The position numbers and the translations under genes were made by a program. Of a stretch of DNA of 64,000 nucleotides, positions 47,345 to 55,870 are shown piece by piece (the first letter of the stretch is position 1; each line of letters starts with the position of its first letter). The DNA lies in contig NZ_CP025408.1 of the NCBI RefSeq assembly GCF_002847305.1, positions 480,001-544,000 of the forward strand. The letters are read 5' to 3'. This DNA comes from Paracoccus tegillarcae. GTDB lineage: Bacteria > Pseudomonadota > Alphaproteobacteria > Rhodobacterales > Rhodobacteraceae. The notes beneath the pieces are model-generated. The model was not told the DNA's origin. It worked only from the letters and a program-made list of their open reading frames with translations, and did not search any database.

Positions 47345-48658
47345 TTAGCGGCGCAGTCTTTCGGCAACGGGTCGTGTCAGCGCAATTGCCGCCGGGACCA
47401 GTGCGAACAGCAGGGCGATGGTGAAATAGGTGGCAACCAGATGCAGTTCAGACCAGCCCATCATGGGGCGGATCAGCAGACCGGTACGCGCCGATAGCAG
47501 GCCAGACAGCACGCGCACGGCGAGAAACCCCAAACCCAACCCAAGGACAGAGCCGGCGCCCAGCAAAACCGCAGCATAAGACCAGACAACCGCAAAGACC
47601 GCGCGCGAGGGTGCACCCAAGGCACGCAGCAGGGCCAACCGCCGTTCGAACAGTTGGGACAGCACGATCAGACCGGCCATGACCGCAGCGGCGACCAAAG
47701 CCTGTGTGCCAAGCGACATGACCGACATGATTTCGCGCATATTGCCCATCAGCCCATGCAGCCGGGACAGCACCGCGCCGGGAAAGAAGGCCATCGTATC
47801 GCGCGTGGTGAATTGCGATTGCAGCCCGTAGGCCGTGGGCAGATCCGGCGTCGTGACCAGAACCGCCGGGCTGCCGGGAAAATGCTCGGCGTCGAAAGGG
47901 GGGCCGATCCGTTGGCTTTCGATATCATCATGGCCGTTGCCCAGCCCATGGGTCAGCCAGACGCCCTCGACCGGCTGAATGATCGCGTCGTCCCACGGGC
48001 TGCCGGTGGGCGCCATGCGCCCGGTGACATGCAGATGCACACCCTCATGCGCGTGATCCTCGGCCAGCGCGCCATGGCCATGGGCGGGTTCCACCTCGCC
48101 GCCCACGGCCAAGGGCACGCGCGCGCCGATCACGGCCTCATCGGGGGTGCCAAAGATCGCACCCTCGGCCAGCAGCCCCGACAGATGCGCGACGAAATCC
48201 GCAGTGCTGCCGACGATCGGATGACCCTGCCAGCTGTCACCATAGGCAATCGGCGTCAGGGTGGCGCGGTCGCCTGCGGCCTCGGTCAGTGCCTGCCAGG
48301 TGGCACCGTCCAGCAACGGCGCATCAACGGCCTGCAGGTAGACGGTGGCCATCAGCATGGACACCTCGTCACCCGGCGCAGCGACGATCAGGTCGAACTT
48401 TTCCGCCACCCGCGCCGAGGCCTGACGCAACCCGCGTTCCTGCGCGATCAGCCCGACCCCCAGTGCAACCGACAGCGCCACCAGCAAAACGAAGGCAAGG
48501 TTGGTCCAGCGATAGCGGCGCAACAGGCTGCGAACCAGCGGCCCTACCAGCAACCCGCGACAGATCATCCAGCCCAACAACAGCGCCGGAGCAAGAATGG
48601 CGGCCAGAACCAGCGCATCCTGCGCGCCAGCCGACAAGCTGTGCCAGAGACCGCTCAT
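47345..48658 (-). CDS. FtsX-family ABC transporter permease with histidine-rich loop
   Basis: 437 residues with the MacB/FtsX layout: helix 1 near 52-72, a large periplasmic domain (about 75-310), then three C-terminal helices. Residues 190-212 hold six histidines (193, 195, 202, 204, 208, 210) among acidic residues, which suggests a metal-binding loop. It overlaps its ATPase gene by 4 nt. Gene content and the His-rich segment resemble the Zur-regulated PA4063-PA4066 set of Pseudomonas aeruginosa, so a zinc-related role is plausible but not shown. Confidence 0.85.
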   Translation of the reverse strand: MSGLWHSLSAGAQDALVLAAILAPALLLGWMICRGLLVGPLVRSLLRRYRWTNLAFVLLVALSVALGVGLIAQERGLRQASARVAEKFDLIVAAPGDEVSMLMATVYLQAVDAPLLDGATWQALTEAAGDRATLTPIAYGDSWQGHPIVGSTADFVAHLSGLLAEGAIFGTPDEAVIGARVPLAVGGEVEPAHGHGALAEDHAHEGVHLHVTGRMAPTGSPWDDAIIQPVEGVWLTHGLGNGHDDIESQRIGPPFDAEHFPGSPAVLVTTPDLPTAYGLQSQFTTRDTMAFFPGAVLSRLHGLMGNMREIMSVMSLGTQALVAAAVMAGLIVLSQLFERRLALLRALGAPSRAVFAVVWSYAAVLLGAGSVLGLGLGFLAVRVLSGLLSARTGLLIRPMMGWSELHLVATYFTIALLFALVPAAIALTRPVAERLRR

Positions 48659-49317
48659 GGATCCGCCACCAATCTGCCGTCACGGATGGTCAGCGTCCGG
48701 TCCATGGACGCCCAGACCTGCTCATCATGGCTGACAATGACCACGCTGCGACCTGCGTCGCGCGACAGCGCCGCAAGATCGGCGATCAGCGCATCGGCAG
48801 TGGGGCGATCAAGGCTGGCCGTCGGCTCATCGGCCAGCAGAATGGCGGGGTCATGCGCCAATGCACGAACGACCGCCACGCGCTGACGTTCGCCGCCCGA
48901 CAGCAGTTCGGCCCTGCGATCGGCCAGCGGTGCGATACCCAGGCGTTCCATCAACGCATCGGTGCGGCGCGCCAGCGATCTGCGGTCAGGCCGGAACATG
49001 GCCGCGATCATCGCGTTCTGGCGCGCGGTCATTTCCTCGAACAGGATGAAATCCTGAAAGATCATGCCAATATGATCGCCGCGAAACCGCGTGCGCTGCG
49101 CATCCGACAGACCGCAGAGATCCGTATCCCCCCAGGCCAGCCGCCCCTGCCCCGCGATCAGCCCCGCCATAGCGTGCAGCGCGGTGGTCTTGCCTGCCCC
49201 CGATGGCCCGCGAATGCCCGTCAGGCTGCCGGGTGGCAGGTCCAGCCGGTTCAGAGACAGCAAATCCCGGTCGCCCGCGCGAACCCGGAGATCACGGATC
49301 GAAAGCGCCAGACTCAT
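48655..49317 (-). CDS. ABC transporter ATP-binding protein (LolD/MacB-type)
   Basis: 220-residue ATPase. Walker A is GPSGAGKTTAL, the signature is LSGGERQRVAV and Walker B is ILLADEPTASLD, all in the LolD/MacB/FtsE arrangement that partners FtsX-type permeases. It overlaps the upstream DUF3299-like gene and the downstream permease by 4 nt each. No lipoprotein-sorting partner genes are nearby. Confidence 0.92.
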   Translation of the reverse strand: MSLALSIRDLRVRAGDRDLLSLNRLDLPPGSLTGIRGPSGAGKTTALHAMAGLIAGQGRLAWGDTDLCGLSDAQRTRFRGDHIGMIFQDFILFEEMTARQNAMIAAMFRPDRRSLARRTDALMERLGIAPLADRRAELLSGGERQRVAVVRALAHDPAILLADEPTASLDRPTADALIADLAALSRDAGRSVVIVSHDEQVWASMDRTLTIRDGRLVADP

Positions 49318-49745
49318 ACGCGCTGATATTCCGCATCCGACAGCCGCACCCGGCTGACAAAGCCAAGCTCGGGGTCCTTGTGGGTGCCCAGTTCAAGCGC
49401 GCCCGACACGACAATAGGGATGTTGAAGGCGATCACCTTGACTACACGCTTGGCATAGATGGCGACGATATCGTCGGGCCAGTCCGACGCGCTGTTGCAA
49501 AACGGGCAGACCGCCATCGGGCGACGCGTCAGCACGAAAAAACGGCTCTCGGCGCGAAGGGGCGGGGCCATAAAGCCCTCGACCCGGATGCGCTGACCCT
49601 GCAACCCCTCGGCCAGTGGCGAAAACGACAGATCCTTGTTGTAAAGATCGCGCAACAGGATCGGATCATCGGCGGCAAATGCCCCTGTGGCCAAGGGCAG
49701 CGCGGCCAGCGCCAACAGGGCAGAGCGGCGGTCGAAAGAAGCCAT
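49314..49745 (-). CDS. DUF3299-like secreted protein linked to the ABC transporter
   Basis: 143 residues with a signal peptide (RRSALLALAALPLATGAFAAD, cleavage near AFA-AD). The mature part has the LQGQRIRVEGFMAPPL start of DUF3299-type OB-like folds and the segment AVCPFCNSASDWPDDIVAIY with a CxxC pair that could bind metal. It is translationally coupled to the ABC ATPase gene. P. aeruginosa PA4066, in a Zur-regulated operon, is a comparable neighbour of such a transporter. Function unknown. Confidence 0.78.
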   Translation of the reverse strand: MASFDRRSALLALAALPLATGAFAADDPILLRDLYNKDLSFSPLAEGLQGQRIRVEGFMAPPLRAESRFFVLTRRPMAVCPFCNSASDWPDDIVAIYAKRVVKVIAFNIPIVVSGALELGTHKDPELGFVSRVRLSDAEYQRV

Positions 49746-49815
49746 GGCATGGCCTTTCAGGTCAAATGGGACGGGCCGTCAGGTAGCCCGCCCACTGATT
49801 GTAACAGATCATGCC

Positions 49816-51309
49816 CTACTCGGCGGTCACAGCCTTGAGCATGACGTGAAAGATCAGGTTCTGCTCGATCACGCCGCGGAACAGATGCGACCAGGGGCCG
49901 GTGGACATGACCGCGACATCCTCGCCGGAATGCGTCTCGGAAGGCATGGGCAGCAGCGCCTGTTGCAGGTAATCGGGATCGGTTGCCTCTTCCTGGGTCA
50001 GGTCCGGCCGCGACCCGCTCCAGTCATTCGCGCCCTCCTCCTGATGCAGGATCGAGCCGGCGCCGTTCAGATAACCGGCAACGGTATAGGGCTTGCCGTC
50101 CAGCGCCATGCTGGGCGTATCAGTGTGCTCATGGCCCTGATCATCGACCTCATAGCACAGGCCGGTGATCGGCGTGCCGCGCCCGCAATAGCCGTTGAAG
50201 TTCACCGCGTGGCTGTGATCGGCCGTGACGATGATCAGCGTCTCGGCGGTGTCGACCATCGACAGGGCCATTGCAATGGCATCGGCAAAGGCTGCCCCGT
50301 CTGTCACCGTGCGATGCAGGTTGCCAGCGTGATTGGCGTGATCAACACGGCCCGACTCGATCTCAAGGTAATAGCCATCCTCGTTCTGCGACAGGTTGGT
50401 GATGGCCATTTCGGTCATCTCTGCCAACGAAGGCTCGCCGGTGCGGTCATGTTCATATTTCATGTGGCTGGCCTCGAACAGGCCCAGAACCGGCTGCGAC
50501 AGATCGGCGGCGCGTGCCGTCTCGTCGTTCCAGACATATTGCCAACCGTTGGCCTTGATCTCCTCGACCAGATTGCGGTCATCGACGCGGCGGCCCTCCT
50601 TGCCTTCGTCATCGGTGATGCCGTTGGGCAGAAAGTGCTGACGCCCGCCGCCCATCGCAAAGTCGATGGTCCCGGCGCTGATCGCGTCGGCCATCTGCAG
50701 GGCAATGTCCTTTTGCGCGCAGTTCTCGGGAAGCTGGGTATCGTCTTCCCAGTCGCGATTGGCGGTCCTGGAATAGACTGCCGCCGGGGTGGCATGGGTG
50801 ATGCGTGCGGTGGTGACGATGCCCACCGATTTGCCCATGTCACTGACGATCTCGGAAAAGGTGGTAAGGCCGGCATTTGCGGCGGCATCGCAGCTGTCAT
50901 AGGCACCGGCATCGTCGATATTGATCGTGCCATTGCGCGACTTGATACCTGTGTTCATCGCGCTGGCGGTTGGCGCGGAATCCGGGGTCTGGCCGTTGGT
51001 GGTATAGGTTTTCACCAGAGCAACGTTGGGGAATGTCTCTTGCGGCAGAACATGGTCGTCCCCCATGCCGCCTGTCTGCTGGCCCACCCACAGGCGCGTT
51101 GCGTAATTGGTACCGATACCGTTCCCGTCAGCTACGAACAGGATGACGTTCTTTGCGCGGTCTGTATTCGGCTGAACGGCCTCCAACTCGGCGATATGAG
51201 CCTGAGCATCGGTGTACCAGGGGCTTTCCTGCTGAGAAATGGTGACCTGGGCAGCAGCCCCGGTTGCGAACAGAAGTCCAATGGCGGTGGCAGGGATGCG
51301 AATTGACAT
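49816..51309 (-). CDS. phoA: alkaline phosphatase
   Basis: 497-residue periplasmic phosphomonoesterase (PF00245 type). Signal peptide MSIRIPATAIGLLFATGAAAQ. Metal and catalytic features: NVILFVADGNGIG (metal-binding Asp), the phosphorylated serine in DSAPTASAMNTG, HATPAA, EIESGRVDHANHAGN and TADHSHAVNF. ATG 51309 follows GAGGTTACC. Uses two zinc and one magnesium in the family. It lies 70 nt upstream of the DUF3299/ABC genes on the same strand, so co-transcription is possible. Confidence 0.93.
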   Translation of the reverse strand: MSIRIPATAIGLLFATGAAAQVTISQQESPWYTDAQAHIAELEAVQPNTDRAKNVILFVADGNGIGTNYATRLWVGQQTGGMGDDHVLPQETFPNVALVKTYTTNGQTPDSAPTASAMNTGIKSRNGTINIDDAGAYDSCDAAANAGLTTFSEIVSDMGKSVGIVTTARITHATPAAVYSRTANRDWEDDTQLPENCAQKDIALQMADAISAGTIDFAMGGGRQHFLPNGITDDEGKEGRRVDDRNLVEEIKANGWQYVWNDETARAADLSQPVLGLFEASHMKYEHDRTGEPSLAEMTEMAITNLSQNEDGYYLEIESGRVDHANHAGNLHRTVTDGAAFADAIAMALSMVDTAETLIIVTADHSHAVNFNGYCGRGTPITGLCYEVDDQGHEHTDTPSMALDGKPYTVAGYLNGAGSILHQEEGANDWSGSRPDLTQEEATDPDYLQQALLPMPSETHSGEDVAVMSTGPWSHLFRGVIEQNLIFHVMLKAVTAE

Positions 51310-51639
51310 GGTAACCTCATAGGTTGTGTTCGAAGGGCCAATCTCATCTTAAGATGACAATCCGGTGCACGTTGCACAACGATTTTGTGATATTTGCGGT
51401 CCAATGCTGCCGCACCCGCGCCCCGATCGCGTTGCGCTGATCCTCAAGTCACAGTCAAACTTGCCGCCGGCAGAGCCGCCAGGCATCTGGTTTTCTGCGA
51501 TTTTTCGGGCTAGATCATCGCGCAACCCGTTCGGTCAGGCACCCTGCCCTTGCGCCCATAGCCCGCGCATCCCATTCTTACCCGATGGAACAAGCCAGCC
51601 CGACGAGGAGTTTTGGCGCAAATGGCGAAAGGAACGCCC
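51310..51639. other. 330-bp intergenic region between phoA and the small ORF
   Basis: The divergent upstream region of phoA. It holds the palindromes at 51344-51357 and 51365-51377 and otherwise no ORF with GC-rich codon use. A promoter for the small ORF and xpaC-like gene is expected here but not clear. Confidence 0.5.
51344..51357. promoter_or_regulatory. 14-bp palindrome upstream of alkaline phosphatase
   Basis: TCATCTTAAGATGA is a perfect palindrome 35 bp from the phoA ATG. A second dyad, GTGCA-CGT-TGCAC, lies at 51365-51377. The minus strand reads TTGTCATCTTA here, one half of a PhoB-type box (CTGTCAT) with one mismatch, but the second half is poor. Probable operator; regulator unknown. 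Confidence 0.4.
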
Positions 51640-51723
51640 ATGTCCCGCAAGGCCACTCAACGGCTGTCCTTCTATCTGCTTGTGCTGCTGACGCTCTACG
51701 CATCACTGCATGGCGCGGCATAG
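51640..51723 (+). CDS. putative 27-residue single-helix membrane peptide
   Basis: ATG 51640 is preceded by GAAAGGAACGCCC. The peptide MSRKATQRLSFYLLVLLTLY plus ASLHGAA has a basic N-terminus and one hydrophobic helix. The stop lies 9 nt before the xpaC-like start on the same strand, so translational coupling is likely. It is too short for most gene finders. No relative is known to me. Confidence 0.4.
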   Translation: MSRKATQRLSFYLLVLLTLYASLHGAA

Positions 51724-51732
51724 GCGGCAGGC

Positions 51733-52704
51733 ATGGCACAGCGTTACGGTGGAAAATACTCGCCCGATGGCCAGCAGCGCGGCCCCGGTGATCCGCAGGC
51801 GGTCCAACCGATGGGGGCGATGCGGCACGCGCTGGAAAGCCGCGTCAAATGGGTCACCATCGCCGCATCGCCGTTTCTGCTGGGGGCGTTCGGCCAAACC
51901 CCAACCGGCTTGGTCACCGATCTGGCGGCCTTTGGCACCATGGCGCTGGCGGGTTGGCTGACCCGCGAAGGCTTGCAGGCCCAAGCCGCCTACGAGGCAC
52001 GCCGCGTCGCCAAACGCCCGGCCTTTCCGCGCAAATTGTTCGGCAGCGTCCTGACCGGGCTGGGTCTTGCCGTCGGCGCGGCCGAACCCGGTGCCTATGC
52101 AGACGGCGCGCTGATCGGCATGGCGGGTGCGGCGCTGCATTGGCTGTCCTTTGGCCCCGACCCGATGCGCGACAAGGGGATGGAAGGCGTCGACAGCTTT
52201 CAGCAAGACCGCGTGGCGCGGATGGTTGGCGAAGGACAGCGCTATCTGGACGGCATGAAAGAGGCGGTCCTGCGCACCGGCGACCGACGGCTCGAGTCGC
52301 GGGTGTCGATGTTCGAGGCGACCGTGCATGACCTCTTTCGTCAGGTCGAACAGAACCCAGAGGATCTGTCCGCTGCGCGGCGATATATGGGCGTCTATCT
52401 GATGGGCGCTCGTGATGCGACGGTGAAGTTCGTCGATGTCTATTCGCAGACCCGCGATGCCCGCACCCGCGAGGATTACGAGGCGCTGCTGGCCGATCTG
52501 GAAACCAATTTCGCCGCACGGACGGGTGCCTTTCTGGACGGCAGCCGCACCGATCTGGATATCGAGATCCAGGTGTTGCGTGACCGGCTGGCACGCGAGG
52601 GTGTCGACAGCCCCGAACGCGCTGCGACCGCGCTGGAAAGCCAGGATGCGGTCACCATGGACGAGTTGTTGCGCGCGCGTGACAAGGCTGAAACCAAATC
52701 CTGA
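51733..52704 (+). CDS. XpaC-family protein (5-bromo-4-chloroindolyl phosphate hydrolysis family)
   Basis: 323 residues. Two hydrophobic hairpins (about 40-75 and 100-135) precede a long soluble helical part with [21 protein letters not shown] typical of the XpaC family. XpaC genes usually sit beside telA (toxic anion resistance) and act in membrane stress of unknown mechanism. Here truA follows after one base and no telA is seen. The name-giving hydrolysis has no established biochemical basis. Confidence 0.82.
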   Translation: MAQRYGGKYSPDGQQRGPGDPQAVQPMGAMRHALESRVKWVTIAASPFLLGAFGQTPTGLVTDLAAFGTMALAGWLTREGLQAQAAYEARRVAKRPAFPRKLFGSVLTGLGLAVGAAEPGAYADGALIGMAGAALHWLSFGPDPMRDKGMEGVDSFQQDRVARMVGEGQRYLDGMKEAVLRTGDRRLESRVSMFEATVHDLFRQVEQNPEDLSAARRYMGVYLMGARDATVKFVDVYSQTRDARTREDYEALLADLETNFAARTGAFLDGSRTDLDIEIQVLRDRLAREGVDSPERAATALESQDAVTMDELLRARDKAETKS

Positions 52705-52705
52705 C

Positions 52706-53497
52706 ATGCCCCGCTTTGCGCTGAAGATCGACTATGACGGCGCCCCCTTCGCTGGCTGGCAGGCACAGGCCGACCAGCCGACGGTTCAGGGGGCGATAGA
52801 GACTGCTCTGGCGCGGCTGGACCGCGGCTTTGCTGCGGGCGCACGGATCGCGGCGGCGGGCCGCACCGATGCGGGCGTTCATGCCACGGGTCAGGTCGCG
52901 CATGCCGATCTGGAAAAGGACTGGGACCCGTTTCGTCTGTCCGAGGCGCTGAACTGGCATCTGAAACCGGCACCTGTCGCGGTCTTGCAGGCGGCCCGGG
53001 TAGATGACAGCTTTCACGCGCGCTTTTCTGCGTCAGAGCGGCGCTATACTTTCCGCCTGATCGCACGCCGCGGGCCGGTCACCCATGATCGCGGTCTGGT
53101 CTGGCAGGTGCTGAACCCGCTGAACGTCGAGGCCATGCGCGAAGGTGCGGCGCATCTGATCGGGCGGCATGATTTCACCACATTCCGGTCCTCGATCTGT
53201 CAGGCGCAAAGCCCGGTCAAGACGATGGACGAGATCAGCATCGAGGAAATCGCCCTGCCACAGGGCGCCGAGTATCTGTTCCATCTGCGCGCGAGGTCGT
53301 TCCTGCACAATCAGGTTCGTTCGATAGTCGGCACATTAGAGCGTGTCGGCGCAGGCGCATGGGAACCGATACGCGTGGCCGAGGCGCTGGCGGCATGTGA
53401 CCGCGCGGCCTGCGGCCCCGTCTGCCCGCCGCACGGTCTTTACCTGACCGGCGTAGGTTATCCGCAGAACCCGTTCAGGTCCGGCACTGATAGCTAG
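52706..53497 (+). CDS. truA: tRNA pseudouridine(38-40) synthase
   Basis: 263-residue enzyme modifying the anticodon arm. Family signature: [15 protein letters not shown] at the N-terminus, the catalytic aspartate in [16 protein letters not shown] (Asp54) and [19 protein letters not shown] 52706 lies one base after the xpaC-like stop. Complete. Confidence 0.96.
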   Translation: MPRFALKIDYDGAPFAGWQAQADQPTVQGAIETALARLDRGFAAGARIAAAGRTDAGVHATGQVAHADLEKDWDPFRLSEALNWHLKPAPVAVLQAARVDDSFHARFSASERRYTFRLIARRGPVTHDRGLVWQVLNPLNVEAMREGAAHLIGRHDFTTFRSSICQAQSPVKTMDEISIEEIALPQGAEYLFHLRARSFLHNQVRSIVGTLERVGAGAWEPIRVAEALAACDRAACGPVCPPHGLYLTGVGYPQNPFRSGTDS

Positions 53498-53534
53498 GGA
53501 TGCAATTGCTGTGCTGGCTGCGCAAGAACGCCGG

Positions 53535-54299
53535 TCAGACGTCCGATTGCTGCTGCCTGCGAAGGCGACGTCTACGGCGCCCGACGCCGACTGTCACGAT
53601 CCTTACCGTCTGCCACATGATCCAGACATCCATCATGATCGAACGATGCCGCTGATAGATCAGATCCAGTCGCAGCTTGGCGGGCAGGCAGCGGCGGCGA
53701 TAGACGAATTCAGTCGCTTCGGCGCTGCTGCACGAAGACAGGATGCGCCCCTCGTGACGGTGATAGATCAAGGTCGCAAGCCCGGTGACACCCGGACGGC
53801 TTTTCAGCACCTGCGCGTAGACGGTCGGGTATTGTTCGACATGTTCGCGATTGGGTGGCCGGGGTCCGACAAAGCTCATGTCGCCCTTGAGGATGTTGAA
53901 CAACTGCGGCAACTCGTCGATCCGGGTCCGGCGCAGGAAATGGCCGAAACGCGTGATCCGGGCATTCTTGTGCGGGCCGGTGACGCCGTAATCGCTTTCC
54001 TCGACACTCATGGTGCGGAATTTCCACAGCGTGAAGGACTGTTTCAACCCAGACATGCGCCTTGCGCTGTAAATGATCGGTCGGCCCTGTGTGATCAACA
54101 GTGCCAGAGCAACACCGCCCATCAGCAGCAGCACGGGCAGCAGCAGCAGTGTCGCGAAGACAATATCAAAGAGACGCTTTGACAGGGGCATCGGATAGCT
54201 CTGCGCTTCCGCATCAGAGGTAAACCACGCCATCTGCGGCATGTTCAGCCCTGTGAGCTGCGACACCTCTGTCTTGTCCCAATCTTGGTGAATCGTCAC
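53535..54299 (-). CDS. bacterial sugar transferase (undecaprenyl-phosphate sugar-1-phosphate transferase family)
   Basis: 254 residues that begin a membrane-bound polysaccharide repeat. Family parts in order: SKRLFDIVFATLLLLPVLLLMG membrane helix (40-61), FTLWKFRTM, and RFGHFLRRTRIDELPQLFNI followed by GDMSFVGPRP. The C-terminus ends in an Arg block (GRRRRRLRRQQQ). The start is probably GTG 54299; ATG 54242 also has a good ribosome site. It is an orphan: no polysaccharide cluster is visible. Convergent with truA. Confidence 0.9.
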   Translation of the reverse strand: MTIHQDWDKTEVSQLTGLNMPQMAWFTSDAEAQSYPMPLSKRLFDIVFATLLLLPVLLLMGGVALALLITQGRPIIYSARRMSGLKQSFTLWKFRTMSVEESDYGVTGPHKNARITRFGHFLRRTRIDELPQLFNILKGDMSFVGPRPPNREHVEQYPTVYAQVLKSRPGVTGLATLIYHRHEGRILSSCSSAEATEFVYRRRCLPAKLRLDLIYQRHRSIMMDVWIMWQTVRIVTVGVGRRRRRLRRQQQSDV

Positions 54300-54453
54300 T
54301 GAGCGGCTGCCTTTATGTGCCGAATTTGCTTTGTATCCGGTAACACACCGTTACAAATATGGAAATACTACACCCCCGTTCAGTTCCTCAACCTTGCACC
54401 AGGGTGGCTCTTCGGTCACTCTATGGCCGGTAACTGGCACAGGAGCCGGCGCG

Positions 54454-54909
54454 ATGCGCAAATTTCTCGTCCTCCTGGACGATAGCCGTGAATGCCTGAA
54501 CGCGATGCGTTTTGCCGCAATGCGGGCAGCGAATACAGGGGGTGCGGTCATTGTGATGGCCGTCATTGCAGCCGAAGAAATCCAGCATGGGCTGGGGGTT
54601 GCGGATGTCATGCGGGCCGAGGCGCGCGAACGCATCGAGGCCCATTTCGAGGTTTTCGCCAAGTGGATGCGCGACCGCCCCAAGGTCGAGCCGGAACTGG
54701 TGATCCGCGAGGGTGATCCGGCCGACGAACTACTGGCGCAGGTCGGCGAAGATCCGCTGATCGGTGTGGTCGTACTGGGCATCGCCGCCGAGAAGGGCGC
54801 CAAAAACCCGATCATCAATCGCCTGCTGCGCGAAGCCGGCGTTCTGGGCTGTCCGGTCACGCTGGTCCCAGGGGATATTTCCAAGGAACGACTGGAAGCC
54901 ATTACCTGA
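54454..54909 (+). CDS. universal stress protein family protein
   Basis: 151 residues with the UspA Rossmann-like fold, RKFLVLLDDSRECLNAMRFAAMRA and VVVLGIAAEKG near the end. The ATP-binding G-2x-G-9x-G-S/T pattern is incomplete (GIAAEKGAKNPII), so it may not bind ATP. Start at ATG 54454 after AGGAG; the ORF extends upstream but is non-coding there. Divergent from the sugar transferase. Confidence 0.88.
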   Translation: MRKFLVLLDDSRECLNAMRFAAMRAANTGGAVIVMAVIAAEEIQHGLGVADVMRAEARERIEAHFEVFAKWMRDRPKVEPELVIREGDPADELLAQVGEDPLIGVVVLGIAAEKGAKNPIINRLLREAGVLGCPVTLVPGDISKERLEAIT

Positions 54910-54910
54910 C

Positions 54911-54932
54911 GGCGCGGACAATAGGACGCGCC
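54911..54932 (+). terminator. weak hairpin after the universal stress protein
   Basis: GGCGCG (54911-54916) and CGCGCC (54927-54932) form a 6-bp stem with a 10-nt loop, directly after the stop. No T-run. Low-confidence terminator. Confidence 0.3.
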
Positions 54933-54990
54933 AAGCCGGCTTGACCCAACCGCCTGTGACGCCCATATCAAGACCAAAGGAGCACAGCCC

Positions 54991-55551
54991 ATGTTCATTC
55001 AGACCGAGACCACGCCAAACCCCGCCACGCTGAAATTTCTGCCGGGCGAGACTGTTTTGGGTAATGGCACCGCCGACTTCCCCACAGGCGACACTGCGGG
55101 CAAGTCACCGCTGGCCGCGCGCATCTTTGCGGTGCAGGGCGTCAACGGCGTGTTTCTGGGCGGCGATTTCGTGACCGTGACCAAGTCGGATGAGACCGAT
55201 TGGGATCACCTCAAGCCCTCGGTTCTGGGGGCGATCATGGAACACTACCAGTCCGGCGCGCCCGCCATCGAAGGCGAAGCCGCCGAGAATAGCGGCCATG
55301 CCAGCCATGACGGGCCCGATGGTGAGATCGTCGACCAGATCAAGGAATTGCTGGACACCCGCGTCCGCCCCGCCGTGGCGCAGGATGGTGGCGACATCAC
55401 CTTTCACGGCTTTGATCGCGGGATTGTCTATCTGCATATGCAGGGTGCCTGCGCGGGCTGCCCCTCTTCGACCCTGACGTTGAAGATGGGCATCGAGAAC
55501 CTGCTGCGCCACTATATCCCAGAGGTGATCGAGGTTCGCCCCGTTGCCTGA
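54991..55551 (+). CDS. NifU-family (NfuA-like) Fe-S carrier
   Basis: 186 residues. Nfu N-terminal domain (about 1-90, FIQTETTPNPATLKFLPG) and C-terminal NifU domain with the cluster-binding Cys154-x2-Cys157 (GACAGCPSS). This is the standard alphaproteobacterial NFU1-type carrier, which passes [4Fe-4S] clusters to apoproteins. AAAGGAG precedes ATG 54991. It is separate from the suf operon in this window. Confidence 0.95.
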   Translation: MFIQTETTPNPATLKFLPGETVLGNGTADFPTGDTAGKSPLAARIFAVQGVNGVFLGGDFVTVTKSDETDWDHLKPSVLGAIMEHYQSGAPAIEGEAAENSGHASHDGPDGEIVDQIKELLDTRVRPAVAQDGGDITFHGFDRGIVYLHMQGACAGCPSSTLTLKMGIENLLRHYIPEVIEVRPVA

Positions 55552-55870
55552 CGCGCCTGACGACGGCGCATGCGAAGAACCAAGAGGGCGCTGCTATTGT
55601 GGCGCCTCTTCATTTTCCGCGCTCGCGCCGCCGCTGATCGCTTCATACTGCCACTGCACAGATTGCCGACGCCGGGCCGCCGCCGCCGTCGCAGCGTATA
55701 AGCCTGAGCAGATCGGGTTCACGCCAGACCTTGGCACCGGCAGGACGGTAGGTGCCGGGGTGACGCGCTGGAACCGTGCGTCCCGCGGATCGCCACTGGC
55801 GGCGCGGTTCGACGATCTGCCACGCCAGAACGGCAGTTTGCGCGACCTGCTGAATGATGCACGCTCATGA
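55544..55870 (+). CDS. degenerate GFA-family protein lacking the second CxxC
   Basis: 108 residues. The first zinc-site cysteines of the GFA fold are kept (Cys17, Cys19; Cys36, Cys38, Cys41 in SYCHCTDC). The second pair, normally in the CxxCGSPLA stretch, reads R78-A-S-R81-GSPLAARFDDLP, with codons CGT and CGC, one T-to-C step from TGT and TGC. The only start is TTG 55544, overlapping the nifU stop region by 8 nt. It overlaps tsaB by 4 nt. It may be an eroding gene or a protein with altered metal binding. Confidence 0.6.
   Translation: MPDAPDDGACEEPRGRCYCGASSFSALAPPLIASYCHCTDCRRRAAAAVAAYKPEQIGFTPDLGTGRTVGAGVTRWNRASRGSPLAARFDDLPRQNGSLRDLLNDARS

Noticed and set aside
49796..49811. TGAT-N8-ATCA as a Zur box upstream of the DUF3299-like gene
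   Set aside because: It does not match the AT-rich Zur consensus well; kept only as a remark in the finding.
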